The position numbers and the translations under genes were made by a program. The notes beneath the pieces were generated by a model. The model worked only from the letters and a program-made list of their open reading frames with translations, was not told the DNA's origin and ran no database searches. From a virus, in the IMG/VR virus record IMGVR_UViG_3300049456_000119, positions 1-47,449 of that record: a stretch of 47,449 bases of DNA, one strand, 5' to 3'. Below, piece after piece: positions 37,845 to 45,900 of the stretch; position 1 is the stretch's first letter; every line of letters begins with the position of its first letter.

Positions 37845-38020
37845 CGAACACCGAAGGGGTTAGTGGTAATACGATCCCAGCGCGCCTTCGTCATGAAATA
37901 GAATTGAGTCGGCCCCGGGTTCTCGGAATTACTTACATCCATTGCGACGACCAACATGAACCCAAAAAAACGGAAGATGCGATTGAGGGTGTGGAGCTTC
38001 AAAGGACGCTTTTCCGTCAT
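37841..38020 (-). CDS. Small membrane protein
   Basis: 59 residues from ATG 38020 (ATGA overlap). Basic start MTEKRPLKLHTLNRIFRFFG, hydrophobic FGFMLVVAMDV, then a polar end (GPTQFYFMTKARWDRITTNP). Function unknown. Confidence 0.55.
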   Translation of the reverse strand: MTEKRPLKLHTLNRIFRFFGFMLVVAMDVSNSENPGPTQFYFMTKARWDRITTNPFGVR

Positions 38021-38169
38021 TTGCGTAACTCCCGCGCGACCGCGCGCCACGCCTCTTGCACGTCGGGGTGAAGCGCGTACCAAGATTCGTTCGGCAAGAA
38101 GTTGCGCGCTTTGATGAAGGTGTCGTATGCGAGTCGCGCTCGCGCTTCGGTGTCCGGGTAGAAGGTCAT
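38017..38169 (-). CDS. Small hypothetical protein
   Basis: 50 residues from ATG 38169: MTFYPDTEARARLAYDTFIK then ALHPDVQEAWRAVARELRK. Helical; resembles small proteins of unknown role found near phage nucleotide genes. Overlaps both neighbours by ATGA. Confidence 0.55.
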   Translation of the reverse strand: MTFYPDTEARARLAYDTFIKARNFLPNESWYALHPDVQEAWRAVARELRK

Positions 38170-38783
38170 TTGACTCCTAATTGAGCCGCGCGATTGAGGA
38201 ACATTTCTTTGGCGACGCTCGGTACCCACGGCACGATCGTGTCGAACCAAGGCGCCGGCAGATCGCCCCACGCCGCCGGGGGCGGCCCGCGCAGGTCGCG
38301 CTTCTCGGTCGCCAGCGCGCGCTCGTCGGCTTCCTGGACCTCCGCCGGCAAGGGGCTCAGCGGCAATGCGAACCGCGCCCCAATGACGCGCGCGAGGTTC
38401 GCTTCGATGTCCGAGTAGTTCGAGAGGTGTTTCTTGATCGGCCGGGGGACGTCAACGAGGTAAGCCTCCGTCGCGTCGTGCATGAGTCCCGAACGCGGAT
38501 ACTTCGGGCAGTGCCAGCTCACGAGCACGGAATGCTGCGCAACCGAGTAGAACTCCCGGACGTGGCCCCCGAACCGGCAAAGGTTCGAGAGCGCGTGCGC
38601 GATGTCCTCGAGACAGACGTCCTCGGGCCGCGCGTCGAGCGGAAAAAATTGCTTGTCGGTGAAGGTCTGAATCCAATCACCCTTGCGGATCGGTGCGGTG
38701 AACGGCGGCGGTACGCCCCGCGAGAGCACGACTTCGCCGTGGGGCCCCTCGCGATAGACGAAATCCGGAATCTCGAGAGTCAA
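38166..38783 (-). CDS. HD-domain nucleotide phosphohydrolase
   Basis: 205 residues. Metal-binding pattern His74 (FGGH), His84 (SVAQHS), His102-Asp103 (LMHDATEAYL) and Asp111 (VDVPRP) fits the YfbR/DatZ-like HD family that removes phosphates from deoxynucleotides. Probably reshapes the dNTP pool during infection. In phages with 2-aminoadenine DNA a related enzyme destroys dATP, but no PurZ is visible here, so that reading is only a possibility. Confidence 0.8.
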   Translation of the reverse strand: MTLEIPDFVYREGPHGEVVLSRGVPPPFTAPIRKGDWIQTFTDKQFFPLDARPEDVCLEDIAHALSNLCRFGGHVREFYSVAQHSVLVSWHCPKYPRSGLMHDATEAYLVDVPRPIKKHLSNYSDIEANLARVIGARFALPLSPLPAEVQEADERALATEKRDLRGPPPAAWGDLPAPWFDTIVPWVPSVAKEMFLNRAAQLGVK

Positions 38784-39121
38784 TTGAGCACCCCTTCCGT
38801 GCCTTGAAACTTGTAAATGAACGAGTAGAGTTCGCCGTGCGCCATCACGAGCGTTCGGACCCCGAGCTTCGGCCCGGGTACACTGAGTTGCGCGATGATC
38901 TTCACGGCCTCGGGGATTTCGTTCTTCAGGTCGCGAAGCGCGACCTCGCGCGAGGCGACGTAGATGCCCGCGGCCTCGCCATCGGGCCGCACGCGGACGA
39001 GAATCACGACATCCCAGTCCGCCGAATCCCGGCGCGCGCGTTGCGCGAAGGGTTCGATCTCCTCAATGATCCATCCGAGGCCGGCGGCGAGGAAGTCTTG
39101 CGTATCCGTCGCGACGGTCAT
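38780..39121 (-). CDS. Hypothetical protein
   Basis: 113 residues (MTVATDTQDFLAAGLGWIIE). Alternating strands and helices (WDVVILVRVRPDGEAAGIYV) with no recognised domain. ATGA overlaps on both sides place it in the nucleotide-metabolism operon. Confidence 0.6.
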   Translation of the reverse strand: MTVATDTQDFLAAGLGWIIEEIEPFAQRARRDSADWDVVILVRVRPDGEAAGIYVASREVALRDLKNEIPEAVKIIAQLSVPGPKLGVRTLVMAHGELYSFIYKFQGTEGVLN

Positions 39122-39324
39122 ATGGCCCCCGATTTTTTGACAATCACCCCGCCGCCCACGGTGTTCAAAATAAACTGCTTTTCGCCGTCGTTACCGCACA
39201 CCGTCTCCCAACACGCAGGGTGAATCTCCACGGCTACTAGCCCGCCGACACCGAGGGAACTCCCGCCAAGAAGGTGATCGAGCTTTTCGATCAATTCCAG
39301 TGCCTGAATATTGACGAATCTCAT
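39118..39324 (-). CDS. Small hypothetical protein
   Basis: 68 residues from ATG 39324: MRFVNIQALELIEKLDHLLG, later NDGEKQFILNTVGGGVIVKK. Probably alpha/beta. No family recognised. Confidence 0.6.
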   Translation of the reverse strand: MRFVNIQALELIEKLDHLLGGSSLGVGGLVAVEIHPACWETVCGNDGEKQFILNTVGGGVIVKKSGAI

Positions 39325-39905
39325 ATGGCACCCGACTTCGTTTCGTAATCGTCCGTGTACGGGATTCGAGAGCGCACGGGTTGTCCCGGCGCGGGGCCGT
39401 CGGCCGCCTTCGACCCACGAGAGATAGGCTTCCCGAGGCGCTTCTCTTCGAGCTCTTGCAGCAAAGCAAGTGCTCGCCAAGCCATGGCGGCGGCATCATC
39501 GAACTCCCCGGTTTCCGGGTTCACTGTCTGGTAATCGAGAATGTGTCGAGCAATGCAATCCGGATGGTCATTCGACTTACCGCGAGAGTGGTGCAAAGGC
39601 TGTCCGGGATTGTGCTTGTCGTTGCCGCGCTTGGAGACGCGCGCGACTGCGGCAATGGCGAGCGGGAAGTAGTTGAGCACTCCGGAGAAGATCGGGATTT
39701 GCTTGCGCTCTTCGGAGTCGGTCGGGAGGACGTACCCGAACTGGCGCGGTGCCGGTTCGACGTACCCCGTGAAACCGGCGAAACCCGACGACGCATTCGC
39801 CCTACACTCGACCTCACGCGCACACGATTCGGAGCAGTAGTCCTGATCGAACTCGCAGACCGCTTCTCCGCAGTTATCGCACTCGTACGCCATCCCGTCC
39901 GCCAT
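39321..39905 (-). CDS. dATP/dGTP diphosphohydrolase-like (DUF5664) protein with zinc ribbon
   Basis: 194 residues from ATG 39905. Residues 9-34 carry Cys pairs (CDNC, CSESC) as a small zinc ribbon. The main domain has IPIFSGVLNYFPLAIAAVAR, SKRGNDKHNPGQPLHHSRGK and DAAAMAWRALALLQELEE, the signature of DUF5664/MazG-related enzymes. Members hydrolyse dATP or dGTP to the monophosphate. First gene of the operon behind a CTAATTAGTAAG element. Confidence 0.7.
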   Translation of the reverse strand: MADGMAYECDNCGEAVCEFDQDYCSESCAREVECRANASSGFAGFTGYVEPAPRQFGYVLPTDSEERKQIPIFSGVLNYFPLAIAAVARVSKRGNDKHNPGQPLHHSRGKSNDHPDCIARHILDYQTVNPETGEFDDAAAMAWRALALLQELEEKRLGKPISRGSKAADGPAPGQPVRSRIPYTDDYETKSGAI

Positions 39906-39918
39906 CCCGCACCGCCTT

Positions 39919-39949
39919 CTTACTAATTAGCCCCTGTCCGGCTAATTAG
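39919..39949 (-). promoter_or_regulatory. CTAATTAGTAAG-class element before the nucleotide operon
   Basis: Perfect 10-bp arms CTAATTAGCC / GGCTAATTAG around a 7-bp centre containing GGACA on the minus strand, followed by TAAGAAGG. ATG 39905 is 14 bases further. This is the most symmetric of the four copies. Confidence 0.65.
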
Positions 39950-39953
39950 CGCG

Positions 39954-41969
39954 CTATGCGGCGGCGAGTGCGGCCTTGCGAGCTCTCTCCTCCGCCGCCC
40001 ACTCGGGCGACCACGGGAGTAGCTCGCCATCGGCGTCATACCTCGGCTCGGCGCTTTTCGACCACACGGTCATCACGAGCGGCAGGGTCCGCACGGGTAC
40101 TTTCGAGAGGTAAATGTTCGCGCCTTCGCACATCAAGCGGCCGAGCTCTTTCGCCGCCGCAGGGGCGCGTGCATGCGTGCATTCTGCGATGATCTCGTCA
40201 TGCACGAACGCAACGACACGGCACCCGAAGAGCGGCGAAGTCGGCTCGGCGTAGCACGCGCGCGTAACGCGCCAAAGAGCTTCTTTCGCGCAATCGGCCC
40301 CGAGCGCCTGGAACCGGCGATTGCACAATGCGCTGTAGCGCATTTGGCCGCCCTGGCGCCCCGTGAAGAGGGTCTCTTCATCGCCCTCGCCATCCGCGGT
40401 CGCCATCGCCGCGAGGCGAAAGTGCTCGACCGCCTCGGGCACGCGACGCTTCCACGCCGCATTGTACTGCGCCGCCTCCTGCAAGGTGACGACGACGCCG
40501 TAGTTGTTCTTGGCATACGCTACGAACTTCTTGTCCCCGAGGCCGCCTGGTCGCCCGAAGTTGATGGCCTTCGCGCGCTGACGCATCTCTTTGATCTCGG
40601 GGTCGCCAGCTTTCTTCCGCGCGAGCGCTTCCTCGTACGTGATCCCCATCATCACGGCCGCCATAGCCAAGTGGGCGTCTCGGCCGGCGTTCAGGTCTTC
40701 GGCCAGCTTGCTCCATCCGATCTTTTCGAGGCACCACGCCGCGAAGGTATGGAGCTCCAAGCCCTCGAAGTCGGCCTGAATGAAGACGGTGCCCTCGCGC
40801 GGTCGGAACGCCTCGCGGATGCCGGCGCCGCGACTGATCGCCTGAATGTTCGGCTTCGAACACCGCGTGCGCCCCGTGTCCGCCATGTCGTACCGCGGTT
40901 GTATCGGAACCTCGCACCCCGACCGGAGCATTTTGACGTCGTTGCTCAGTTGCTTCCGAATCGTGAGGAACTGCGAATATCGACCGATGATCGATTCGTC
41001 GGGGAGTCGATCGCACGCGTCGGACCCGAGCGAGACCTTGCCCCCCGGAGTACGCGCGACGGGGATGCCCTCTTCCGCGCACGCCTTCTCCATGGCCGCC
41101 ATCGCGACCTTCGTGTCGGCCGTGCCGTCGGGGCGGATGAGGCCCTCCGCCTGAAGCTCGAACTTGAGCGCTTCGAGCTCTTCGGTCAGATTCTTCTCAA
41201 GCGCATCGACCGCGGGACCATCGGTGTAGAGACCCCAGCACGACGACAGGTGCAGACCGAAAGCGGCCCTCGCCTGGCGGAACTGGTCCTGAAGCACTCC
41301 AGGGCGCTCGCGCGCGATGCGCTCTTGCGATTCGTAGAGGGCGAGCGTCGTCGTCGCGTCCGCGAGCGCATACCGCACGGGCTCGTCGGGGTCGCTGGCA
41401 AGCATCGCATGAACGTCCTTCTCTTCGACGTCTTTCGCCCACTCGGGGAGACCGTGCGAGCGCACGCGCGCCTGGAAGTGTCGCGCGACGCGCGGCCAAT
41501 CGGCGATGTCCGGCTCTTGGTCGAAAGCGCGGTACATGAGGCGCCACCCGTCCTTGGCCAACCGGCGGCCGAAGTGCCGCGCGCAGCAATCGTCGAGCGA
41601 GTACTTGACCGGGGAGAGCTCGCCGTCGCTGCCCATCACGGAGCGGAAGGTCCCCCGGGCGATCTGGAGGAGCTGCTCGCGGAGGAGAGTATCGCTTATT
41701 TCGTCACGATCGTACTTCGCGAAGATGGCGGGCACGAGGTCCGGCCATTGCGCGGCGATCACTCCGAAATCGTACGCCGCGTTGTGACCGACGAGCAGCG
41801 CGTCGCCCGCGAGCCACTCTTCGATGATCGGCTTCGCGGAGTCGCGGTGTCGAATGCCGGGGCCCGCCATGCCGGCGGACATGAATTGCACGCAGACGAT
41901 CGGGGGCGCGAGCAGCCCTGGCGCAATCAAAAAAGTCTCGGTATCGAAGGCTACGACTCGACTACTCAC
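39954..41969 (-). CDS. Family A DNA polymerase
   Basis: 671 residues from GTG 41969. Proofreading 3'-5' exonuclease: Asp9/Glu11 (FDTE), Asn63...Asp67 (HNAAYD), Tyr200-Asp204 (YALAD). Polymerase: motif A IQADFEGLEL (Asp400), motif B RQRAKAINFGRPGG (Arg463, Lys467), motif C VHDE (590-592). In motif B the O-helix residue equal to E. coli Pol I Tyr766 is Gly475, an unusual change; Phe471 matches Phe762. Replicates the phage genome. Confidence 0.9.
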   Translation of the reverse strand: MSSRVVAFDTETFLIAPGLLAPPIVCVQFMSAGMAGPGIRHRDSAKPIIEEWLAGDALLVGHNAAYDFGVIAAQWPDLVPAIFAKYDRDEISDTLLREQLLQIARGTFRSVMGSDGELSPVKYSLDDCCARHFGRRLAKDGWRLMYRAFDQEPDIADWPRVARHFQARVRSHGLPEWAKDVEEKDVHAMLASDPDEPVRYALADATTTLALYESQERIARERPGVLQDQFRQARAAFGLHLSSCWGLYTDGPAVDALEKNLTEELEALKFELQAEGLIRPDGTADTKVAMAAMEKACAEEGIPVARTPGGKVSLGSDACDRLPDESIIGRYSQFLTIRKQLSNDVKMLRSGCEVPIQPRYDMADTGRTRCSKPNIQAISRGAGIREAFRPREGTVFIQADFEGLELHTFAAWCLEKIGWSKLAEDLNAGRDAHLAMAAVMMGITYEEALARKKAGDPEIKEMRQRAKAINFGRPGGLGDKKFVAYAKNNYGVVVTLQEAAQYNAAWKRRVPEAVEHFRLAAMATADGEGDEETLFTGRQGGQMRYSALCNRRFQALGADCAKEALWRVTRACYAEPTSPLFGCRVVAFVHDEIIAECTHARAPAAAKELGRLMCEGANIYLSKVPVRTLPLVMTVWSKSAEPRYDADGELLPWSPEWAAEERARKAALAAA

Positions 41970-42051
41970 CGGGCAACCTCGCGCCGAACGCGAGAAGCCA
42001 AACCGCGAGAAAGCAGAAAACGATCGTGAGGGCGATGCGCTCGGGCGTCAT
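41962..42051 (-). CDS. 29-residue membrane protein
   Basis: From ATG 42051 (ATGA overlap with upstream gene); TAG overlaps the polymerase GTG region. MTPERIALTIVFCFLAVWLL then AFGARLPGE: one membrane helix. Function unknown. Confidence 0.55.
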   Translation of the reverse strand: MTPERIALTIVFCFLAVWLLAFGARLPGE

Positions 42052-42359
42052 TGACACGGATTATCCTCCACAACCCCGAGGGAAAAGCACTTCTCGCACG
42101 GGTCGGTCGAACTCGTGTAATACGTCATCTTGCTCAAGTCGGCCGGCACGCGCCCGGTACCCTTGCAGGGCTTGCACGGGACCGTCCAGGCGGCCCGCCC
42201 TCGCGTCGCGCGGACACGGATGCGGCTACCCTCCCGGACGACTCGCGGCTCGACGTCAGCGAGGCTCAGGCGCTTCGCTTCTTGAATCGCGGCGTCGATC
42301 GTGGCCGTCTCCGCAAGAGTCGTCTTTTCGTCGAATTGGTGCGTGATGCGGTACGTCAT
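42048..42359 (-). CDS. Zinc-ribbon protein
   Basis: 103 residues from ATG 42359 with TGAGG upstream. Helical N-terminus, then CKPCKGTGRVP and CEKCFSLGVV, a DnaJ-like pair of Cys knuckles. Perhaps a nucleic-acid-binding accessory of replication. First gene after a terminator, so it needs its own promoter. Confidence 0.65.
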   Translation of the reverse strand: MTYRITHQFDEKTTLAETATIDAAIQEAKRLSLADVEPRVVREGSRIRVRATRGRAAWTVPCKPCKGTGRVPADLSKMTYYTSSTDPCEKCFSLGVVEDNPCQ

Positions 42360-42467
42360 TCGGCCTCACAAATCGTCTCGCCACTCCGGAATACGGTGTG
42401 CCAGCACCGTCGGTCAGAACGCCCTGGCTTTTGGCGGTTGGAGTTCGCGAGACGATCTCTGAAGTCG

Positions 42468-42504
42468 AAAGAAAACGCACCCCGTCGACACTGCACGGGG
42501 TGCG
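42468..42504 (-). terminator. Rho-independent terminator
   Basis: On the minus strand CGCACCCCGT pairs with ACGGGGTGCG (42476-42504, 10-bp perfect stem, 9-nt loop), followed by TTTTCTTT. It ends transcription from the ssDNA-binding-type gene at 42630-43247. The 108 bp from here to 42360 hold no clear gene. Confidence 0.8.
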
Positions 42505-42629
42505 CGAAGCTAAGTAGCGAGTCGGTAGTGGTTCGGGTTTCTAACCCTCGCCCGCGGTTACGGTCCGCTTTGCCGAAGTCGCCTCACCGTGCGCTCGCCT
42601 GATTGGGAGACCTGCGAGCGCCCGGAGAA

Positions 42630-43247
42630 TCAGGCCGCCTGCGTCGCTTCTTGCGCCACGGGCGAGAACGTGTGAAGCGTGTGGATGAGTCGCTTGGCGC
42701 GACACTCTTCGATGCTAAGGAGCTTGCCGTCCTTGAGCTTCTTTTCGCTGGTCTGGAGAATGACTTCGCAACCGTTGAGGATGTTCATCATTTCGGGGCC
42801 CGTCTTCGTGACCTTGGCGATCGACCCGTCGGGCTGTCGAATCTGAAGGACGAAGACCGTCGTCGGCTTGTCGTTGATTGCGGCGTTGAGGTAGGCGGCG
42901 TTGTTCATCTTCATGTCGCCGTCGATTTTTGCCTTGTCGCGAGCAGCGTCGAGACCGAAACAGGCGTGCAAGAAACCGATGCACGTCTGGTATGCGGTGT
43001 CGGCGTACTGCCCTTCCATGTTGCCCTGGAACCAGGAGTAACGACCGCCGACGTACACGTCAGCGCGGTTCGAGGTGACAACGGTGAACTCGGCAATGAA
43101 AGAGCGCTGGCCCTTGCCTGTCGTGATGATCTTGCAGAGATCGACCCGCACGCGACCGATGAAGTCGGCGGGGAAGTACGGGAGCTTGTTGCTTGCGTCG
43201 AGTTGATTGGCGCGGTCGGTGAAAAATGCTTGGGGGGCGGTGTTCAT
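42630..43247 (-). CDS. Possible ssDNA-binding / recombination protein
   Basis: 205 residues from ATG 43247 with AAGGACATCAAC upstream. The order of elements RVRVDLCKIITTGKGQRSFI, AEFTVVTSNRADVYVGGRYS and an acidic or polar C-terminus is like phage OB-fold ssDNA-binding proteins, and it lies between polymerase and helicase genes. No diagnostic motif is present, so this is inference. Confidence 0.55.
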   Translation of the reverse strand: MNTAPQAFFTDRANQLDASNKLPYFPADFIGRVRVDLCKIITTGKGQRSFIAEFTVVTSNRADVYVGGRYSWFQGNMEGQYADTAYQTCIGFLHACFGLDAARDKAKIDGDMKMNNAAYLNAAINDKPTTVFVLQIRQPDGSIAKVTKTGPEMMNILNGCEVILQTSEKKLKDGKLLSIEECRAKRLIHTLHTFSPVAQEATQAA

Positions 43248-43269
43248 GTTGATGTCCTTGTCGATGGGG

Positions 43270-43509
43270 TTACGGGAGTGCTACGAGAGGGGATTCGCGC
43301 GACGCGCTGACGGCGCGGCAGTACTCGTCGTACGCGGCGGCGCCAACGCCGGGGGCCTGGCCGCACTCGTTCACGGCGCGCGCTTCGACGCTGTCGCGCG
43401 TGAGGCGCCCACGGCCGGTGACCCACTTCTTGGCGAACTCGCCAAGGCCGAGGGGGCTACCGTGAACTTGCAAAGTGAGCCATTGATTGAACGAAACGCG
43501 GGTCGACAT
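43270..43509 (-). CDS. Small hypothetical protein
   Basis: 79 residues from ATG 43509, AAGG upstream. MSTRVSFNQWLTLQVHGSPL then GEFAKKWVTGRGRLTRDSVE. First gene behind a CTAATTAG element. No family recognised. Confidence 0.55.
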   Translation of the reverse strand: MSTRVSFNQWLTLQVHGSPLGLGEFAKKWVTGRGRLTRDSVEARAVNECGQAPGVGAAAYDEYCRAVSASRESPLVALP

Positions 43510-43551
43510 TTTCGAAGCCTTTTCGGTGCGGGGTCCTTGAAAGACAGTCTA

Positions 43552-43585
43552 CTCATCAATTAGCCCTTGTCCAGCTAATTAGGGT
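43552..43585 (-). promoter_or_regulatory. CTAATTAG-class element before the ssDNA-binding operon
   Basis: TAATTAGCTGGACAAGGGCT then AATTGATGAG on the minus strand: arms AATTAGC/GCTAATT around GGACA. The 3' part (TTGATGAG) diverges from the TTAGTAAG of the other copies. Overlaps the last bases of the helicase gene. Confidence 0.55.
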
Positions 43586-45357
43586 CATGCCGCCCACCTC
43601 TTTCCGCGACGCCCCGTCTCCGCTGGCCAGTCGATATCCGCGAGCTGCAACTTTTGCGTGAATCCGAGAAGCGCCGATTTCACGGAAGAAGAATTGAGCG
43701 CGCGAGGCATGGCCTCGAGGTGTTCTCTACACCCGACAAGTACGTCCACTGTCACCTCGTCCTCCGGTTGCCCCTGACGGTGCGTGCGCCCGATGAGCTG
43801 CTCGAAGAACTCCGAATCCCCGCGCGGGGCCGTAATGAGGTTGTCGCACCACTTGAACTGCAAATCGCGGCCGGTAAGGTTGGCGTGCGATGCGATGACC
43901 GGGCCCGTGACCTCCGGGTCCAGATCGAAGGGTACCTTGCTGTCGACCTTGCCAGAAAGGCCCCCGGCCCCGAAGAACGGCAAGCCCGTGCGGCGCGAGA
44001 GCTCGCGACCGAAGAGAATGTGCTCGACCCAACAGATCCCCTTCGGGTGCGTCTTGAGCCACTCCGCGCAGACGTTCAGCGCCGTGTCATCATGCCAGAC
44101 CTCTTTCGAGTTCACGTCGAAGGTCGGCTTGATCTTGCGCCATTCCCCGAGCAAGTCGTACTCGTCTTCGATCTCCCCCCGATCGACGGCGTTCGTGACC
44201 TGAAGCTCGCTATCGATGCCGGCGCGCGACGAGCTAGGGGCCTTGAGCGTCTCGCGGACGAGCTGCGCCCACTGCCGGCGCTTGTCGAGCCATTCTGTCG
44301 GCGCGGGCGGGTCCCACGTGTAATGCATCCCGAGGCTGAGCTGCCGCGCGCACGCCCAAATCTGCACGGCCTCCGTGAGCGCGAAGCCGTCGGGGCGACA
44401 CGACGTGTCGCGCAAGATCTGAAAGTTCGCTTCGGTCGCGGCATTCGGTTGGTACTCGATTGCGTTGATTTGAAGCGACCCGCCATAGTCCTGCACCGCG
44501 TCCGAGATGATGATTCCCCCCGTACCGAGCATGCGCTTCTGGAAGATGACGCGCGCGCGATGGCGATCGTCATCGAACATTTCGCTGTCGTTCGTCGCAC
44601 CAGGCATGAGCTCGAGAAGCTGCCCCGGGGGCCGCATGGAGAACGGGTTGATGTTCTCGTCGAGCGCTTCCGACCACTCCATGAGTGTCGCGGCGTACAG
44701 CGGCGTCGGGGACGCCTCGCGATGCGACCACTCGAGAAGGTGTGCGAAATCCTTGACGCTCTTCTTCATCGGCGTGCCCGCGAGGGGGACGAACGTGAGC
44801 GCCTCGTCCCGCGCGCGCTTGCCTTCGATGTACCGCCGGAACCGACGGGTCACGGCGGCGCGGAGGTTCTTCAGCTTGTGCGCTTCGTCGGCGAGAATCA
44901 GGTCGGGTTGCTCGCGGTCCAGGTACGCGGCGCCCGACACGCGCGAGATGAAGTCGTACGACTTGATCCTCAGGTCCTTACGCACTTGCCAGTACTTCGC
45001 CATCTCGTGCCAGGCGTGCTCGGTCTTCACGAGCAGGCCGCCGGGAACGACGAGCAGCGGGCGCTTCGCCTCGAGTACGCGCCCCGCGAGAAAACTAATC
45101 AAGGTCTTCCCGGCCCCGACGCGGAGGGGGAAGAAGCCTTTTCCGTGCGTTCCCAGGTCGTAGAGCGCTCGCGCCTGCACGTCCTTCAAGCGCAGCGGGT
45201 TGCCGCGCCCGTCGACCTCGACGCCCGGGTTCTTCAGCAACCGGGTCATCTCGTCGGTGAGGTTGTCGGGATATGCCTCTTCCCCGCGCACGGGAAGACC
45301 CCGCACGCGAAGGAAGTCGGCGCTCGCGACGACGGGCGGTTTGGAAAAACCGGCCAT
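43585..45357 (-). CDS. SNF2-type helicase
   Basis: 590 residues from ATG 45357. Motif I RVGAGKT (79-85), motif II LADEAH (155-160), LAGTPMKK (motif III) and QLIGRTHRQGQ near the C-terminus (motif VI) define an SF2/SNF2 translocase. The motif I Gly-Ala-Gly-Lys-Thr is full. It probably acts in replication, repair or branch migration with the adjacent RecB-like nuclease. The frame upstream of 45357 overlaps another gene and is not used. Confidence 0.85.
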   Translation of the reverse strand: MAGFSKPPVVASADFLRVRGLPVRGEEAYPDNLTDEMTRLLKNPGVEVDGRGNPLRLKDVQARALYDLGTHGKGFFPLRVGAGKTLISFLAGRVLEAKRPLLVVPGGLLVKTEHAWHEMAKYWQVRKDLRIKSYDFISRVSGAAYLDREQPDLILADEAHKLKNLRAAVTRRFRRYIEGKRARDEALTFVPLAGTPMKKSVKDFAHLLEWSHREASPTPLYAATLMEWSEALDENINPFSMRPPGQLLELMPGATNDSEMFDDDRHRARVIFQKRMLGTGGIIISDAVQDYGGSLQINAIEYQPNAATEANFQILRDTSCRPDGFALTEAVQIWACARQLSLGMHYTWDPPAPTEWLDKRRQWAQLVRETLKAPSSSRAGIDSELQVTNAVDRGEIEDEYDLLGEWRKIKPTFDVNSKEVWHDDTALNVCAEWLKTHPKGICWVEHILFGRELSRRTGLPFFGAGGLSGKVDSKVPFDLDPEVTGPVIASHANLTGRDLQFKWCDNLITAPRGDSEFFEQLIGRTHRQGQPEDEVTVDVLVGCREHLEAMPRALNSSSVKSALLGFTQKLQLADIDWPAETGRRGKRWAA

Positions 45358-45533
45358 CAGTCGTCCTCGCCCTCGGCATTGCAGAAGACAGCCACGGTCC
45401 GCCCGACTCCCGAAAGGGCGCCGGCAACAGGTCGCCACGCCCCGTGACCCGCTTGCGCTTCATCGTCCCATACTTGCACCACGTCCGTGCCGGAGAAGTG
45501 TGCGAGCAAGTCGCGGAGTTCTTGAACGGTCAT
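45357..45533 (-). CDS. Small hypothetical protein
   Basis: 58 residues from ATG 45533: MTVQELRDLLAHFSGTDVVQ then VWDDEAQAGHGAWRPVAGAL. This pattern (TVQELRDLL....D..V.V.D) is common in phage early proteins of unknown role. TGATG overlap with the helicase. Confidence 0.65.
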   Translation of the reverse strand: MTVQELRDLLAHFSGTDVVQVWDDEAQAGHGAWRPVAGALSGVGRTVAVFCNAEGEDD

Positions 45534-45745
45534 GCGGCTCTTCCTAGCTCTTCGAGCAGCGCAAGCTTGTACTGCAATTTTTTCCAGGCGTGCGTGTTGC
45601 GCATCTCGCGCGCCTTGAACTTCTCGGCGAGCGCGGTGAGCTGCGCGGGCGATGTCGCGGCGGCGATGTCGCGCTCCGCGTGCTTTCGGGTGAGCGCCTT
45701 CTTGGCGCGCGCTTGCTGCGGGGCCGGTGTCTTCGCATGTTTCAT
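45530..45745 (-). CDS. Small basic helical protein
   Basis: 71 residues from ATG 45745 (ATGA overlap, GGGGA upstream). Lys/Arg-rich N-terminus (KHAKTPAPQQARAKKALTRK) and a helical end (AWKKLQYKLALLEELGRAA). Possibly nucleic acid binding. Confidence 0.55.
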   Translation of the reverse strand: MKHAKTPAPQQARAKKALTRKHAERDIAAATSPAQLTALAEKFKAREMRNTHAWKKLQYKLALLEELGRAA

Positions 45746-45900
45746 CGCATTCCCCACGGTCGGTCGCCATTTGGCGTCGTCGGATAGGTCGGCGGCGCGT
45801 ACGGGTTCTTCGGGGCCCGCTTGCGCAGGCAGGTCTCACACTCGTCATTGTAGTTGTGCGGCGTGTACGTCACGCACTGGGCGCAGTGGGAGAGAATCAT
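45742..45900 (-). CDS. Zinc-knuckle protein
   Basis: 52 residues from ATG 45900 (ATGA overlap). ILSHCAQCVTYTPHNYNDEC then CLRKRAPKNPYAPPTY: two Cys pairs (CAQC, CETC) suggest one zinc ion. Function unknown. Confidence 0.6.
   Translation of the reverse strand: MILSHCAQCVTYTPHNYNDECETCLRKRAPKNPYAPPTYPTTPNGDRPWGMR

Noticed and set aside
36795-41969. Definite 2-aminoadenine (Z) genome
   Set aside because: DUF5664, HD and PolA proteins also occur in ordinary phages, and no PurZ is visible. Kept only as a testable possibility.
40173-42029. 618-residue plus frame over the polymerase
   Set aside because: Antisense to a polymerase with all catalytic motifs; a GC-rich codon-usage artefact.
43654-45447. 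597-residue plus frame over the helicase
   Set aside because: Same kind of antisense shadow; the minus frame has complete helicase motifs.
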